Positions 36,208 through 47,599 of a DNA stretch of 64,000 bases are shown here, piece after piece. Origin of the DNA: Opisthocomus hoazin. Lineage: Eukaryota; Chordata; Aves; Opisthocomiformes; Opisthocomidae. The notes below the pieces were generated by a model, which saw only the letters and a program-made list of their open reading frames with translations, had not been told where the DNA came from and searched no databases. The stretch's first letter is position 1. Every line of letters starts with the position of its first letter. Position numbers and translations under genes: made by a program. The stretch lies in assembly GCF_030867145.1 (NCBI RefSeq), contig NC_134428.1, positions 9,858,001-9,922,000 of the forward strand, written 5' to 3'.

Positions 36208-39200
36208 CTGTAGGAGTGGAAAAAATATATAAAGGTATTTTCTCAGATCAGTAGGTTGCTATTATGAACAAGTCCAACACTCTCACTTGACAAGTTTTAA
36301 GACACACGCTATACCTCCATCTACAGATACTGAATCCATCTGTAATCTAGAACAACCACTAAATTATCTTTGAGACAGAGCAACAGAATTGATTTCTTCA
36401 TTCTTGTCGCACGTTTTTTGAAAACAGAAAATTAGTATCATTCAAATAATTTGTTTAAAAATTATTTCACTGTGCCTGCATGACCTTGTGCAGTGTTTTG
36501 ACTGATAATCTTCATATTTTTTTGTGCGTTGACAAACGCTTTCAATAACGCTAGTATTACTTTCAATAACGCTAGTAAAAACACAAATGAAAAAATACTC
36601 AGTTTACTGAGGAATCAGAGCCTCATAAATGCATGTCTTGTACAAACACACCCACCCATCTCAATCTATTGGACAATGAAGATGAAAAACACACCATTTA
36701 ATTTCTGTAGAATAAGTCAGTATATGCTTTGCCTACAATACAAAACATTAGCAAGCAAACGATCACATAACCCTTCACCATAACATCCTGAATAGTGGCA
36801 ATCTACTTCATTATAAATAAAAAACATAGGCCTTTTAAAAATATGTATATTTCAAAGACCAGTAGCTTTCCTCAAAAAGGCCAGGGAATAAATTTACACA
36901 TTCAGGTATAATCCAGGTTACGTTTATGTTCTTGCAAAACTTGTTTTAGAGTTTTGCATGTATGTTTTATGCCTGAAGGTATCAGCATTAAGTAAAATAA
37001 ATCAGCCTCATGAAGTAATTGTGGCCCCCATAATCTTACTATGTGTACAGAAGACACAGCAATAGTACGTTGATTACAGGAACATCATTTCTTGGTAACA
37101 GAAAATGCAAAAAACAGAACACAGATTTGCAATCCAGTACAAGATCTGCCAGTTCTCTAAAAAGATCTGTTAGATTGCATTGTTCTAGAAGCTAGCAAGC
37201 TATTAACTACCCTGCATAATATTCGTAAGAGCAGACAACTGGAAGAAGAAGTAGAGAAAAAGAACCGTAAGTGCTTGGGAGGTAATTAGATAACTACAAA
37301 AATTGTATCTGACACACTTCTGAGTAACAGAAGTTTACAGCTAATCGACTTCTTCATAGAGATTAGAACACTATTTCCTGAACCCTGAACTGGGAAAGGA
37401 ATTACTAAAACTATGAGGTGAAAGCTCTTTTAGAAGCAAATAAATGAGAAGAGATACTGGTCCCATTTTCTAGGCAATCGCAAAAACTGTATTTTACAAA
37501 ATAATGGAGATTGTTTCGTAATCTTTGAGGAAATGAATGCAGTCTGAGCCACTGTACTGCTGGTGACAGAAAAGGGTACGTTATGCAAATCTAGTACAGA
37601 TTATGTAGCCACAAACAAGAATTGCTTTAAAACAACAAAAAAGTTAAATGGAAATACATGAAAAGGTAATGTTTATTTTCCTGTTCTTACTTCATGTTAA
37701 GCAAACACCTGATAAATAATTTTGAGATGATTAGCCCAACACATTACATTTATTTTAATGAATGCCACTTACCAACTGCTCAATTCGTTCATAAATGAGA
37801 AACTGGCAGAAATCAAGCTTAATGGGCTCCACAGAATATTTCATTTTTCTATCCTGGAGGTTCTCCAAATCATTTAGAGTATTTCTAAAATGACTGTAGG
37901 CTTCACATGTAACATCCATATGTCTCAAAGTGAAGTTCAGCCTGGCGAGAGAATATTTAATTCGAAATCTCTCTCTTATACTGGCATCTTAAATAGCTAT
38001 AGAACTTTCCTCAGCTAATGGAAAATGTGGGTCTTCTCAGTCTAATTAACTTTGACGGCCAAAAAGCATAACCCCTTGCTATTCCTGAAAAGCGGACAAG
38101 ACTTACGTTACCATCAATACACCGATAACTCTTGGATGAATCTTTCCATTGATTTTAAGGCACTTTGCCACAACAGAATCATTGGTCTGACTTCCTGGAC
38201 AAACACTTGGCAACAAATCATGTGAATAGCTATTGCTTACATATCTCCAGAGATTTAAGCAAAGCCTATTTATAGATCAGTTTATGAATGGACTGCAACA
38301 TGTGACTACTTAAAAACGTTCAATGATTCCTTCAAAGAAAATGCAAGAGAAATTGTCTTAGGGGTACTCAAGCTGGGAAACGTATACCCTCATTCTAAGC
38401 CCCTTCATTCCACTCTATCACCTCAAAAATATATAGCAAATGTTGTCAGGCATTACAGAATCCATCAGTTTATCTGCTGTGAGACAAAGGTAGGACAACA
38501 AAAGCCGGACTCCTGTGGAAGTCAAATTCTGAACTGATACAAATTAAGCATGTGTAAAAACAAATGCTTGTCCTGAGTATATACTGCAGCCTGTGATCAA
38601 CTAATACAGTGAAAATAAGAAGCCAACCTTCAATCAAATCAGATGCTTCTTCCAAATAAAGAAAGCATGTACAGTTTTTAGTGCTTTTTATTTAAAGTTC
38701 TTGGTAATAGTTACCTCTTTTCTATTGCTAGGTAAACTGTGCAAGAATTTCTCAAGTTGTGTGTGATTCTATACAGCGTTCTGAACAATGCATCTGTCAG
38801 GTCATCATCATAGAACACTACCAAAAAGATAAAAAAGATTAAGAGCATAAAATACATGTTTAAGTGTATTATCTACTTAAGCCAACAACAAGAAGACTTA
38901 GTCTGATTATTGCAATCAAACAAGTCCCTATTTTAACTACCTCCCAAAGTACATTTTTAATGGCAACAACTGACCCTGTAGCAGTACCCACTGCTGCCAT
39001 TTATGTCAGGCTTTCTTGAAGATTTCTCTCCTATCTGTGGGAACCACTCCTGTCAGACAACAAACTTCAACAAGATTTCTCTCAGCCTGGAAATATCCTG
39101 TCTGTTTTTTGCTTTGCAGTAGGATATCACAATGTATAGGGCCCTGTTTCTTACAAAAACAGAAAAAAAGGCAGTAACTAATTTACCATTATAACTGTAT

Positions 39201-42200
39201 CTCCTTGGAAAGCAGTCTTGCAACACCTTTCAATACCAAAACTAAAAACAATCTTCCTTTACTTATATATCAAAACAACGATGGTTTTCTTACACAGATA
39301 AGCTAGCCTGTCACTTTTCTTGCTTTCACTTAAGCAAGAAAAAGAGCACAAAAAACCCCAGAGATATCCACAGGCACAGACTCTATGGGCAAGCGCAGCA
39401 CCTGAAGCTGTTTTTCACTTTATAGAATATATTAGTCTAACCGCCTATTGATCATTATTTGCACAGAGGTTGTCTGATGCAAAACAAAGGCAGGACAATA
39501 AAACTCTTCTGAAAGTCAAATTCATCACTTACTTGTGATTATATTCTTTGAGTAACTTATTTAGTCACAAATAATTACCACACCAAATGAAAGAACAGTC
39601 ATTTTCAACATCTGTTCTCCTACTGCTAATTCAGAATGTAAATACAATTGGGTTTTTTTTTTAAATATACAGGCAGGAACACTTAAGGCAAGAGCTTTGA
39701 CAAATTAGGTAAGGATCTGACTTATTAGATTTTACAAGCAAACTAGGTATGTTTAAATTACTACTCATAATGCTGAAGTGTTTGATTTAAAAGCTTACTG
39801 TTTATATTTTCCTACCATCAGATGCCATTATCACAGTGCAGTGGTCATGCAAATCAGCAATCTCTTCTTCAGACCAGCTATAAGGAGCTGCACGATCTGT
39901 AACAAAGAATACGGCTTTGGTGTACACGATTAAATGTCTCAGATGACTGATAGCTGGAAAAAAGGAACTTGTTAACTCCCGTGGCCATCTGCTACTCCAC
40001 AAACAGAGCAGCCCACTGCAGGTAAATGAAAACCTCCCTCTCGTCATTCTCTCAAGTTCCCTGCAGTCCTTTGTCTTCTCTGCATTATGTCCAATCCTCC
40101 CAAGGCCGACTGGCAAGAGTAAGTTTTCTTTGACTTCAGAATTTACAATCAATTACTACCCTGTAGCAAGATCACAGATTTAACTAGATTAAAATAAATA
40201 CTGCTTTAAATAAAAACCCAAATGCACCTTTGCATAAGTTTTGTTTAATCTTTCTACTTCATCATGCTTTTTAAAATTTAGATTTTGTTAAAATACAGAA
40301 ATTTTCTCTGAAAGTCTAAAATACACAGTATTTCAAACTAAAATTATCAAATATTTTAATTAATCAGAATTTTTTAAGGTCCAGGAGAAGCTTTTGAATG
40401 CATAAAGGATGTTTCCACTTGTTTATATAGTTGTTCTAATTTCTAGAAGCATTACATCAAATCCAACCGATAACATAAAAATCTATAAAGTAAGCTTCAT
40501 ATAAACAAGTGCTACAATTTTGTGTTGACCTTGCAACCCCTAGAAAGTTTTAGTGATCTGCTTTACTATCATTAATTGCACTTTAACTGTTACTCAAGTC
40601 AGTTGCCTTTATTTTGCTAAAAGCAGCAGAACACATTCCCTTGGCAAATATTTAAAATACAACACGTTCACCACTACATTTGGACCAAGTATTTATACAT
40701 TTTCAAATCATCACCCACACTGCCCACCACCTTTTACAGTTTTCTGTTCATGCAGTCACAAGCCACACAATACCATCCCATCAAAATCTGAATTTCAGAA
40801 CCCACATCCACGTCACTGTGCCTGGATTCCATTATCACCACAGAACAGACACATCTTGTTTGCATCTCTGGATTTTGACCTAAGTAAAGGACAGCCACCG
40901 CTTGTCTAGTCTCAACCTGTCCATAAACCCTTCCTTACTCATTTCCATGGCAATACTGCACTCAAAGACAATCGTGTACTTTGCACTGCTTTTCCAGAGG
41001 CGTGTGTGCTGGAAGACTTACTTCATAAACAACAGAATAAGCATTTCTTGATAGCTCTGAAGGGGAAAAAAAGAAAAACAACAAACCCAAAACAAAACAC
41101 CAAACCCCATCTGCAAGGGCCCATTACAACCACCTACCAGTGCAGAATTCATCTTTCAGCCAGTCCAGTTCTTTTACTTTAATGTCCCCTCCTGTGGGTG
41201 AAGAAAGATCACATCAGTCACAGATGGCCTTTCAGACAGTACTTAAGCAAAAGTAAAGAGTCGAAATCTGTAATGAAACACGTGATGAAGATGTATTATG
41301 AGGATGTATGAAATAAGTAAATTTGAACCTCAAATCATTTACTGTAAAAATCCAGTTACCCACTCACAAGAGAACAGAGGAACCAAATGGTCAGAAAGAC
41401 AACCTATGTTCTCTCCTGCACATCGCACCTTCAAAATGCTTCGGCTTTCCAGAGTTTGACCTCTGCCACTGACACTCTGTTTACGTGACCCTCGGCACCC
41501 GGATGCCCGTGATCCTCCCAAGTACCTCAGTGAAATTCACACAATGACTGTGTAGGAACTACAGCTGGTCTTAACCGCTGACCAAAGGAAGAGTAAGTAG
41601 TTTGCTCTTCTCAAAAGAAGCTGTCACATTATGAACCTCATAGAGATACCTTGCATCTTTCCTTTTAAATGGGTCACTTTTAACCAAGACAAAACTTCAT
41701 TTCATTTGTGAAGACGCTAGGTAGTCAATGACTGTGCTGTTTAATCCCAAAGTAGTTCATGTACAGGCAATTGCACAAACACTGACTGTATCGCACTTAC
41801 CTCCTGGCTCCATCAGGTGTTTGTTTAATGCAACATTTTTCTCACACATGGCCAGAAGATCTTCACCAGCGTCTGGAAAAATCGATAACAATATTCAAAA
41901 TAAGAATATTTCGCATGGGCCGTGCATGCCCCTGACCTCTCAGACTAATACTCAAGCTCACTTCTCTCAAGCTGATGAGATTAACAAAAAAATCAACTCT
42001 ATCCATTGATGATTGCTTCCCTAGTATCCTTCTTGCTTTTGTCTTTCAGTACCAAGCTTTGAGCCATCCTTGAAGAAAGAATTAGATTCTTATACTACCT
42101 ATTTTAATCTAGGCACACTGTCCTGACTTCACAGCAACGTATTTTACTTTTAAACTTCTGTGCTTAAAAGTTGCATTGAGAAAGTTTGTGCTATTTTTCA

Positions 42201-45200
42201 ATAAACAACACAACTTTATATACATTAAAAGTTATTAACTAAAACTGAACAGATGAGGATGAAAAATCCCTGGATGAAAGCACTGCTTTGTGAAGTTTCG
42301 TGAACATATTTAACTGAAAATAACCGCCTTACCTGTGCAATAAACTCTCTTGGCAACTGTTCCCACAATAATGCTTGTAATTCCAGTGCCACCTCCAAGC
42401 TCTAGCACCGAGCAACACCTGAACGTGTCCCGTTTAAACAGAATGTAATCAGCAAGAAGAAAGGCTGCACGCCAGACCTGCAGATACCAGAAGCAGCTAA
42501 AACGGAGTAAATTCTGAAGCACAATTCATGAACAGCAAGATACTACAAGGCAGAATGCATACTTGTTTACCAACATCTTCTAAGGGGGTTGCCATAGTAT
42601 GTTCTGTGAAAACAAAAGTGGAGTAGAAATAATTAGCTCAAAACGTTGTTCAAATCAAGTCCCATAGTGACAAATTTGAAAATCAAGTCACGCTTCCCTT
42701 TCAAATACAGAACTAAACACTCTTTGCTCTATATAATAACACTACTTAATGCTGAAAACCCCGCTCTAACTAAGAAGCACAGAGTTCCCCATGGTATACT
42801 ATTGCCCAAATCACTTCTGGAGATAAATGGCAAATGTTAAAAATCACAGAATCACAGAATGGTAGAGGGTTGGAAGGGACCTCTGTGGGTCATCTAGTCC
42901 AACCCTCCTGCTGAAGCAGGGTCACCTACAGCAGGCTGCACAGGACCTTGTCCAGGCGGGTCTTAAATATCTCCAGAGAAGGAGACTCCACAACCTCCCT
43001 GGGCAGCCTGTTCCAGTGCTCTGTCACCCTCAGAGGGAAGAAGTTTTTCCTCATGTTCAGATGGAATATTACATTATTTATACAAATATTTACAATATCA
43101 CAGTATTACATTTATTATCTGCTCTCACTTCACAACTGCTGTCTCATTTCTAAAGAATTTCTATTTTTCTTTTGTTTTACACAAACATATTTATTCCATT
43201 TCTCCTTGACTGTAAGCTTGCTGTTTACCTATTTTAACAACATCACTGCAAGTGCATTCTTCTTCTTCATCTTCAAAAGCATCTTCTTCCCCTTTCATCA
43301 GAATCACAGGATACACTCTATCCCTCACAAGATCCTCTGCTTCTAAATCAGAGGCGCTTCGAGGTCTTCTGACCACTTCCAAGTCTCCGTCATCATCTAG
43401 CAGAGCTTCTACTCCTTCACTATTTAATTCTCTTTCTTTTTTTAGATTACTCCTGTCCTCGTCATACAATTCATCTCCACTTCTGCACTGGGGTTCTCTT
43501 TCTATTGTAGCTTCTCCCGCATGTTTCTCAGATGCAGAATCTTCTGTGTTCCAAAGGAGTTTGAAATATGACAGGAATACTGTAAGAACACAGAGGGAGG
43601 GGGGAAAGTTAAGCACCAGGTAAGAAGAGAATCTATGCGCACCTTCCACATGCATGAAATTTTGGTATGCTTTTCACATATCAAAAATATAGAGGATAAA
43701 AAAAAAGCATACGGATAACTTGAAATATAGCTCGACTTGCTATGAAGAAATAGTTCTGTTATCAAGTTCTGTCAGCACAAACAAATGAAGCACTTTCACA
43801 GTCTGCTGGCTGACTCAGCATCTACTCAGTCACAACGTGCATTTTCATGTGATTTAGTAACACTTGTTTTAAAAATTGGCAGAAGGGATGGTTTCTTACA
43901 CCCTCCAAAGATCTTCTCTTGAGACAACCTCAAACCAAGTTGAAAGAAGAATTAATACAAGTTAGAATTTGTTTCTTTTGGTTAAGATTTAATTCCTATT
44001 TTATACGAAACAAACATGCTCCACTAAAAAGCAAGTAGAATTTTTTTATTGTTTTAAAAGTCTTTAGGAATTTAAGCAACACTGAGCCCTGAAATCAGCT
44101 TCGTATGAGAGAGCAGAAATAAGCTCACAGGACACAGCTTGCCAAAGCTGGACACGCTGACTCGAATCCTAGTTTTGGGGGCTTTTTGTTTTTTTTGTTG
44201 TTGTTTTTTTGTTGTTGGTGTTTTTTTTTGTTGTTGTTTTTTTTTTTTTTTTAAAGTCTTCAAACTGAATCTTTGGTGAGATTAAATGAATAATGCCATT
44301 GCTCTCAATAAACCAGTTAATTGGAAACCTTTTGCAACTATCACCCAGTGATGCCAGCATCTATTAAAAATTTTAAGTCATCCTCACATGGACCTTGCAA
44401 TTTTAATTATAGGAATCTGTATTGTCTGAATATAACACATGAGGAAGAACAAACATTTGCCCTTCCATCCTCAGGCAATTTCAGCTTTTATCTTACATAC
44501 TGTGCTTGACTAAACGGGCCAGTCACGGAACACGGAATTATGGAATTCAATTCACCTGCTCTGGTACAGAATCAGTGTTTGTATACGCTTAGGCTGGGTA
44601 CTGTTATTCCAAAACCACACAGAATGTGTTTAGACTTGAGAAAAAGATAGCCAAGAATACAACAAATGACAAAGGTTGATACTAGCAGGGTTCTAAGAAG
44701 AATGTCTTAGAATTAAATTCATTCACATCAAAGGGGAAGAGATAAAGTGCCTGCCACCATTGCTTTCAACAATTTCACTATTTATGGAGTCCTATTCCAG
44801 TCTCTTCGGAAAGCAAGATATTCAAAGTTGCTCTACTGTAACCTGAAGAAGCCCTTCTCTAGAGACACCATTTTCAGCTAGATCTAATAAAATCTTCATT
44901 GGCTATCCCACCATGAGAAATTTTTAAAGTCATCTACTGTTTGCCCGACTACCACACTGAACTGATTTGAATATTGAATAAATCAGAGGATGCCATCAAT
45001 GATGGAATGCAACGATGGAAATGCTGTTGTTCTCCAAGTCCATTCTGATCCTCTGCATGTTCTATGGCATTCAACAGCTGTACAGCAAAACTGACCTAAA
45101 GCAGCAGAGACTAAATTCCTGGGAGGTTCCCTAAAAACCAGCAAAGTGACAGTGGTAGATTGTCATTGTATTTGCTAGAGTAAAAGCCATCATGCTACAA

Positions 45201-46394
45201 TCCAATTTTTGTCTTAATAAATAAAGGAATTTCCCAGACCAAGTACATTCAGAGTAGGTAGCACATGCTGTCATTTCATTCTGTTTAAAGCTTCTTTGCA
45301 TCAAGCAAAATCACAGCAAACAAACGTTGAACAGCAGGAAGACACGCCACAGCATTAATTACCTGTTTTTGACCTGATCAGGGTCAAAAATATTATTATC
45401 CACTCCTTTGTCAAGCCTACTTTTATCATTTTTCAGATTGCCATATGCTAGAACAGCTGCCAAAGTTACTCTTTATATGTCACCACTGCATCTGAAAAAA
45501 CGATCACCGCTTCTGCCGCAGCAGGAGCAGTATTTCTGCACAGCACAGCTAGGGCAGCGGCAAGGCCAGTCTCCCTGACACCCGGGCAGCAGCCCCCAGG
45601 CTGGCAGCCGGTCAGCAGCACTCGCCAGCTCGTTTCCACTGCAGCCCTGACTCTCCAAATTATCCAAGTCAGTCAAAACCACTGCTATTCCGAGCTTTCT
45701 TGTTGCCAATTTTTTTAAAACAAAAAAACCCCAAACAAAGCTGTTAGGCTCCTCTGGAATAGATCGTAAATCATCACAAAAAGATTTTATAAAAATTCAT
45801 AAACTAATTACTGATAATTTTTATTTTTAACTTCAGTCACACTATTTAAACCCCCTGGCTCCTCAACTTTTGTTTGTATGCAAGAAACATCTCAACTTTT
45901 TGACGTGATTTCCAAAGTGCTATATTGAGATTATAGATAAATGAACAAACAAATAAATAAAAATAACTTTAAAATTAAACAAAATTAATTTGGTTACTTC
46001 TCAGAAAGTAATTTAAGATTTCTTTTTTAGGATGGGCTGTCTACAAATTCTACATTTATATTTTCATATTTGCATTTCTGCAGTTAATTTCATGAGGAGA
46101 ATCCAGCCAGCTCTCTTCCTAAAGACTAAGTAGGAAGTGATTTTGCTTCTGACTGGAATAAAGTATGTAATGATTAATATCAACCATTCAAAGGAGGATT
46201 CAGACATTTTAAAAAGATATTAATACACTTAAAATATAGCTCCATCAGTCTAGAAATAAATTACCTGGTTGTCCTACTGCATTCAGTCGTACCATGAGAT
46301 GTCTTTTGTTTGGACAGTGTAAGTGAACATCAGAAAGTACAGTGTCACTTCTGAACGTGAGGTTATCCATCTGCTTCTCTGTTACCTCTACCAT
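36172..46394 (-). CDS. METTL22: METTL22, protein-lysine N-methyltransferase (complete, ten coding exons)
   Basis: METTL22 is a class I SAM-dependent methyltransferase of the METTL21/FAM86 type; the human enzyme methylates the nuclear DNA/RNA-binding protein KIN17 on a lysine. Ten coding exons on the minus strand join in consistent phase: 46394-46265, 43579-43229, 42603-42563, 42477-42333, 41872-41801, 41191-41138, 39896-39816, 38817-38715, 37941-37773 and 36207-36172. They total 1182 nt, 393 residues plus stop; the human protein is about 404. Residues 1-43 are conserved ([14 protein letters not shown]). Residues 44-160 are an acidic, low-conservation linker. SAM motif [10 protein letters not shown] is at 198-206, KELDWLKD is at 253-260, and the motif [10 protein letters not shown] is at 292-301. 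The C-terminus ends [11 protein letters not shown]. The start [14 protein letters not shown] aligns with the human start. Every intron has gt-ag ends. The promoter is the CpG island near 47.9 kb. Confidence 0.96.
36540..36577. repeat. Tandem 21-bp duplication in a METTL22 intron
   Basis: The 17-mer tttcaataacgctagta occurs at 36540-36556 and 36561-36577, an exact repeat with period 21 within the intron between the last two coding exons. Confidence 0.85.
37773..37941 (-). CDS. METTL22: METTL22 coding exon 9 (residues 326-382)
   Basis: 169 nt encoding [20 protein letters not shown], then a variable part and [18 protein letters not shown] and VTCEAY match the mammalian protein. Acceptor tctcgccag, donor gtaagt. 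Confidence 0.95.
38715..38817 (-). CDS. METTL22: METTL22 coding exon 8 (residues 292-325)
   Basis: 103 nt encoding [20 protein letters not shown] then [14 protein letters not shown] and two bases of the next Arg. VFYDDD follows MASD and represents the post-strand-4 motif characteristic of the lysine methyltransferase group. Acceptor tttggtag, donor gtaact. Confidence 0.95.
39816..39896 (-). CDS. METTL22: METTL22 coding exon 7 (residues 265-291)
   Basis: 81 nt encoding [20 protein letters not shown] then TVIMASD. The acceptor is tttgttacag and the donor gtagga. Confidence 0.95.
41138..41191 (-). CDS. METTL22: METTL22 coding exon 6 (residues 247-264)
   Basis: 54 nt encoding [26 protein letters not shown] is conserved in the family. 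Donor gtaggt, acceptor cacccacag. Confidence 0.94.
41801..41872 (-). CDS. METTL22: METTL22 coding exon 5 (residues 223-246)
   Basis: 72 nt encoding [20 protein letters not shown] then MEPG. The Asp at the exon junction follows YCT and corresponds to the acidic residue that ends strand 2 of the methyltransferase fold. Donor gtaagt, acceptor tttttccag. Confidence 0.95.
42333..42477 (-). CDS. METTL22: METTL22 coding exon 4 with SAM-binding motif I
   Basis: 145 nt encoding residues 175-222: [17 protein letters not shown], then [14 protein letters not shown] and AKRVYCT. The glycine-rich loop GGGTG is the SAM-binding motif I. The donor is gtaagg from 42332; the acceptor is ctgcag. Confidence 0.96.
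42563..42603 (-). CDS. METTL22: METTL22 coding exon 3 (residues 161-174)
   Basis: A 41-nt microexon-like exon encoding [14 protein letters not shown], with the first base of Glu from the previous exon. The acceptor is ttttcacag and the donor gtatgc. The peptide is the same as in the mammalian protein as far as I recall. Confidence 0.93.
42842..43066 (-). repeat. CR1 LINE 3' fragment in METTL22 intron, minus orientation
   Basis: Starts with the reverse octamer tail (aatcacagaatcacagaat) and reads in reverse the same young CR1 blocks as the 25.0- and 34.8-kb copies, ending at 'catgttcagatggaa'. It lies between coding exons 3 and 2, with its 5' end about 160 bp from the exon 2 donor, in the same sense as METTL22 transcription. 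Confidence 0.95.
43229..43579 (-). CDS. METTL22: METTL22 coding exon 2 (residues 44-160)
   Basis: 351 nt between acceptor cag (43582-43580) and donor gtaaac (from 43228). It starts [11 protein letters not shown] and then runs into a charged linker with the conserved core [19 protein letters not shown]. Near the end it has a dense acidic stretch ([12 protein letters not shown]) and SDVVKI. The linker differs most from the human protein. Confidence 0.94.
43808..43820. promoter_or_regulatory. Near-consensus T-MARE site in METTL22 intron
   Basis: ggctgactcagca matches the 13-bp T-MARE consensus (tgctgactcagca) at 12 of 13 positions. A second AP-1-like half site follows at about 43825. It lies 9.5 kb upstream of the TMEM114 start. 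Whether it acts on TMEM114 or METTL22 is inference. Confidence 0.4.
44183..44252. repeat. T-rich / (TTG)n low-complexity tract
   Basis: About 70 bp of T runs broken by ttg triplets, ending in a long poly-T. It is in the METTL22 intron between coding exons 1 and 2. Open frames with Lys- and Gln-rich peptides on the minus strand here are artefacts of it. Confidence 0.9.
46265..46394 (-). CDS. METTL22: METTL22 coding exon 1 (residues 1-43)
   Basis: The ATG is at 46394-46392, six bases after a cag acceptor (46403-46401). The donor gtaatt begins at 46264. It encodes [20 protein letters not shown] followed by [20 protein letters not shown] and GQP, plus the first base of Val44. Confidence 0.93.
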
Positions 46395-47599
46395 GATGTG
46401 CTGGCGAGAGCAACATCTACAGTACCCAAACGGTCCCCCATGGAGCGCTGTCACAAAGTGACACAATACTCTACTCTTCAGGCGTCAAGTAACAGTTTTG
46501 CTCAGCAAGTTAACCTCACGAGAGTTTCCAAGAAGACCTCAGGCAAGATGTGACCATGCAAGCTCCACCGTGCTCCAATACGACAGCCAGCTGCACATCA
46601 GGATATTCAACCTAAAATCAGACACAGACAGCTCTGAGTGACCTCCTGACACTGTCTGAACACTGCTCCAGAAATATTTTAGAAAACAAAAATCAGATTA
46701 CACTGTCCAATAAAACTGCAATGCTCCAATGCTCTCTTTTACAATGCTCCAAAGAGTGATCAGACGCATAATTGCTAGCAGCTCACTGGCAGATATCGCA
46801 TATTTTAGGAAGAGCTATGAATTAGCTTGTGTTAAGAACACCCCTCCCAAAAAAACCCAGATGTTACTGTGAACGCGCAGACTTACAGTGCCAAGTCAAG
46901 GTCTTCAGAGGAACACAGGGCCTTGTGGGCACAACTTCACCATTTCAGGGGATCCTGTTCTTCACAGGAATCTCTGAATTGTCTCAGAAATAGACACAAT
47001 TACCGAATGTATTAACATAGGTTAGTCCCCCAAATTTTGTAAAAGGAGTTTCTGCCCATCCTAGAGAAAATTCAGCTCCTTTTATATGCCTCCAATAACT
47101 GGGTAGTTAATGTCTCCTGTCTTTGGCGCTCTTTATTGTTCCCCAGAAACAAACACCTGAAAGCATCCTCACTACCTAACGTCCAAGGCCAAGTTCTCTC
47201 TCTGTCTCAAGGCACAAACAAATGAATTACCTCTTACGAATAGAAAAATAAAGAGGACACCGATTCCCCCACGCTGTACAAAACTCGACATTTTGCGAAG
47301 GGCACGTGAAACACTGATGAACCACAGCTCTGAAAACAAAACTCACGTCTTTAAACACTGAGGTGACAAGCTCAGGTGACACACAAACAAATCACCAAGT
47401 GCTATACGATTTAGTTAACAAAGATATTCAGGTCTCACCAGCTACGAGCACCCCAACACCCCTTCTCTACAAACTGTGGGTGCCGTTTCCCGTGTTGCCA
47501 TTAACATCTCGGAAGACGACGCTACATTTCCTACCGCCTGCTTGTGCCTGAAGGAGATCACCACTACGCTGGCCTAAACCGCTCCTAGCTAGACGGCAG

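Noticed and set aside
44072-44360. Lys/Gln/Thr-rich minus-strand frames
   Set aside because: They translate the T-rich/(TTG)n low-complexity tract.
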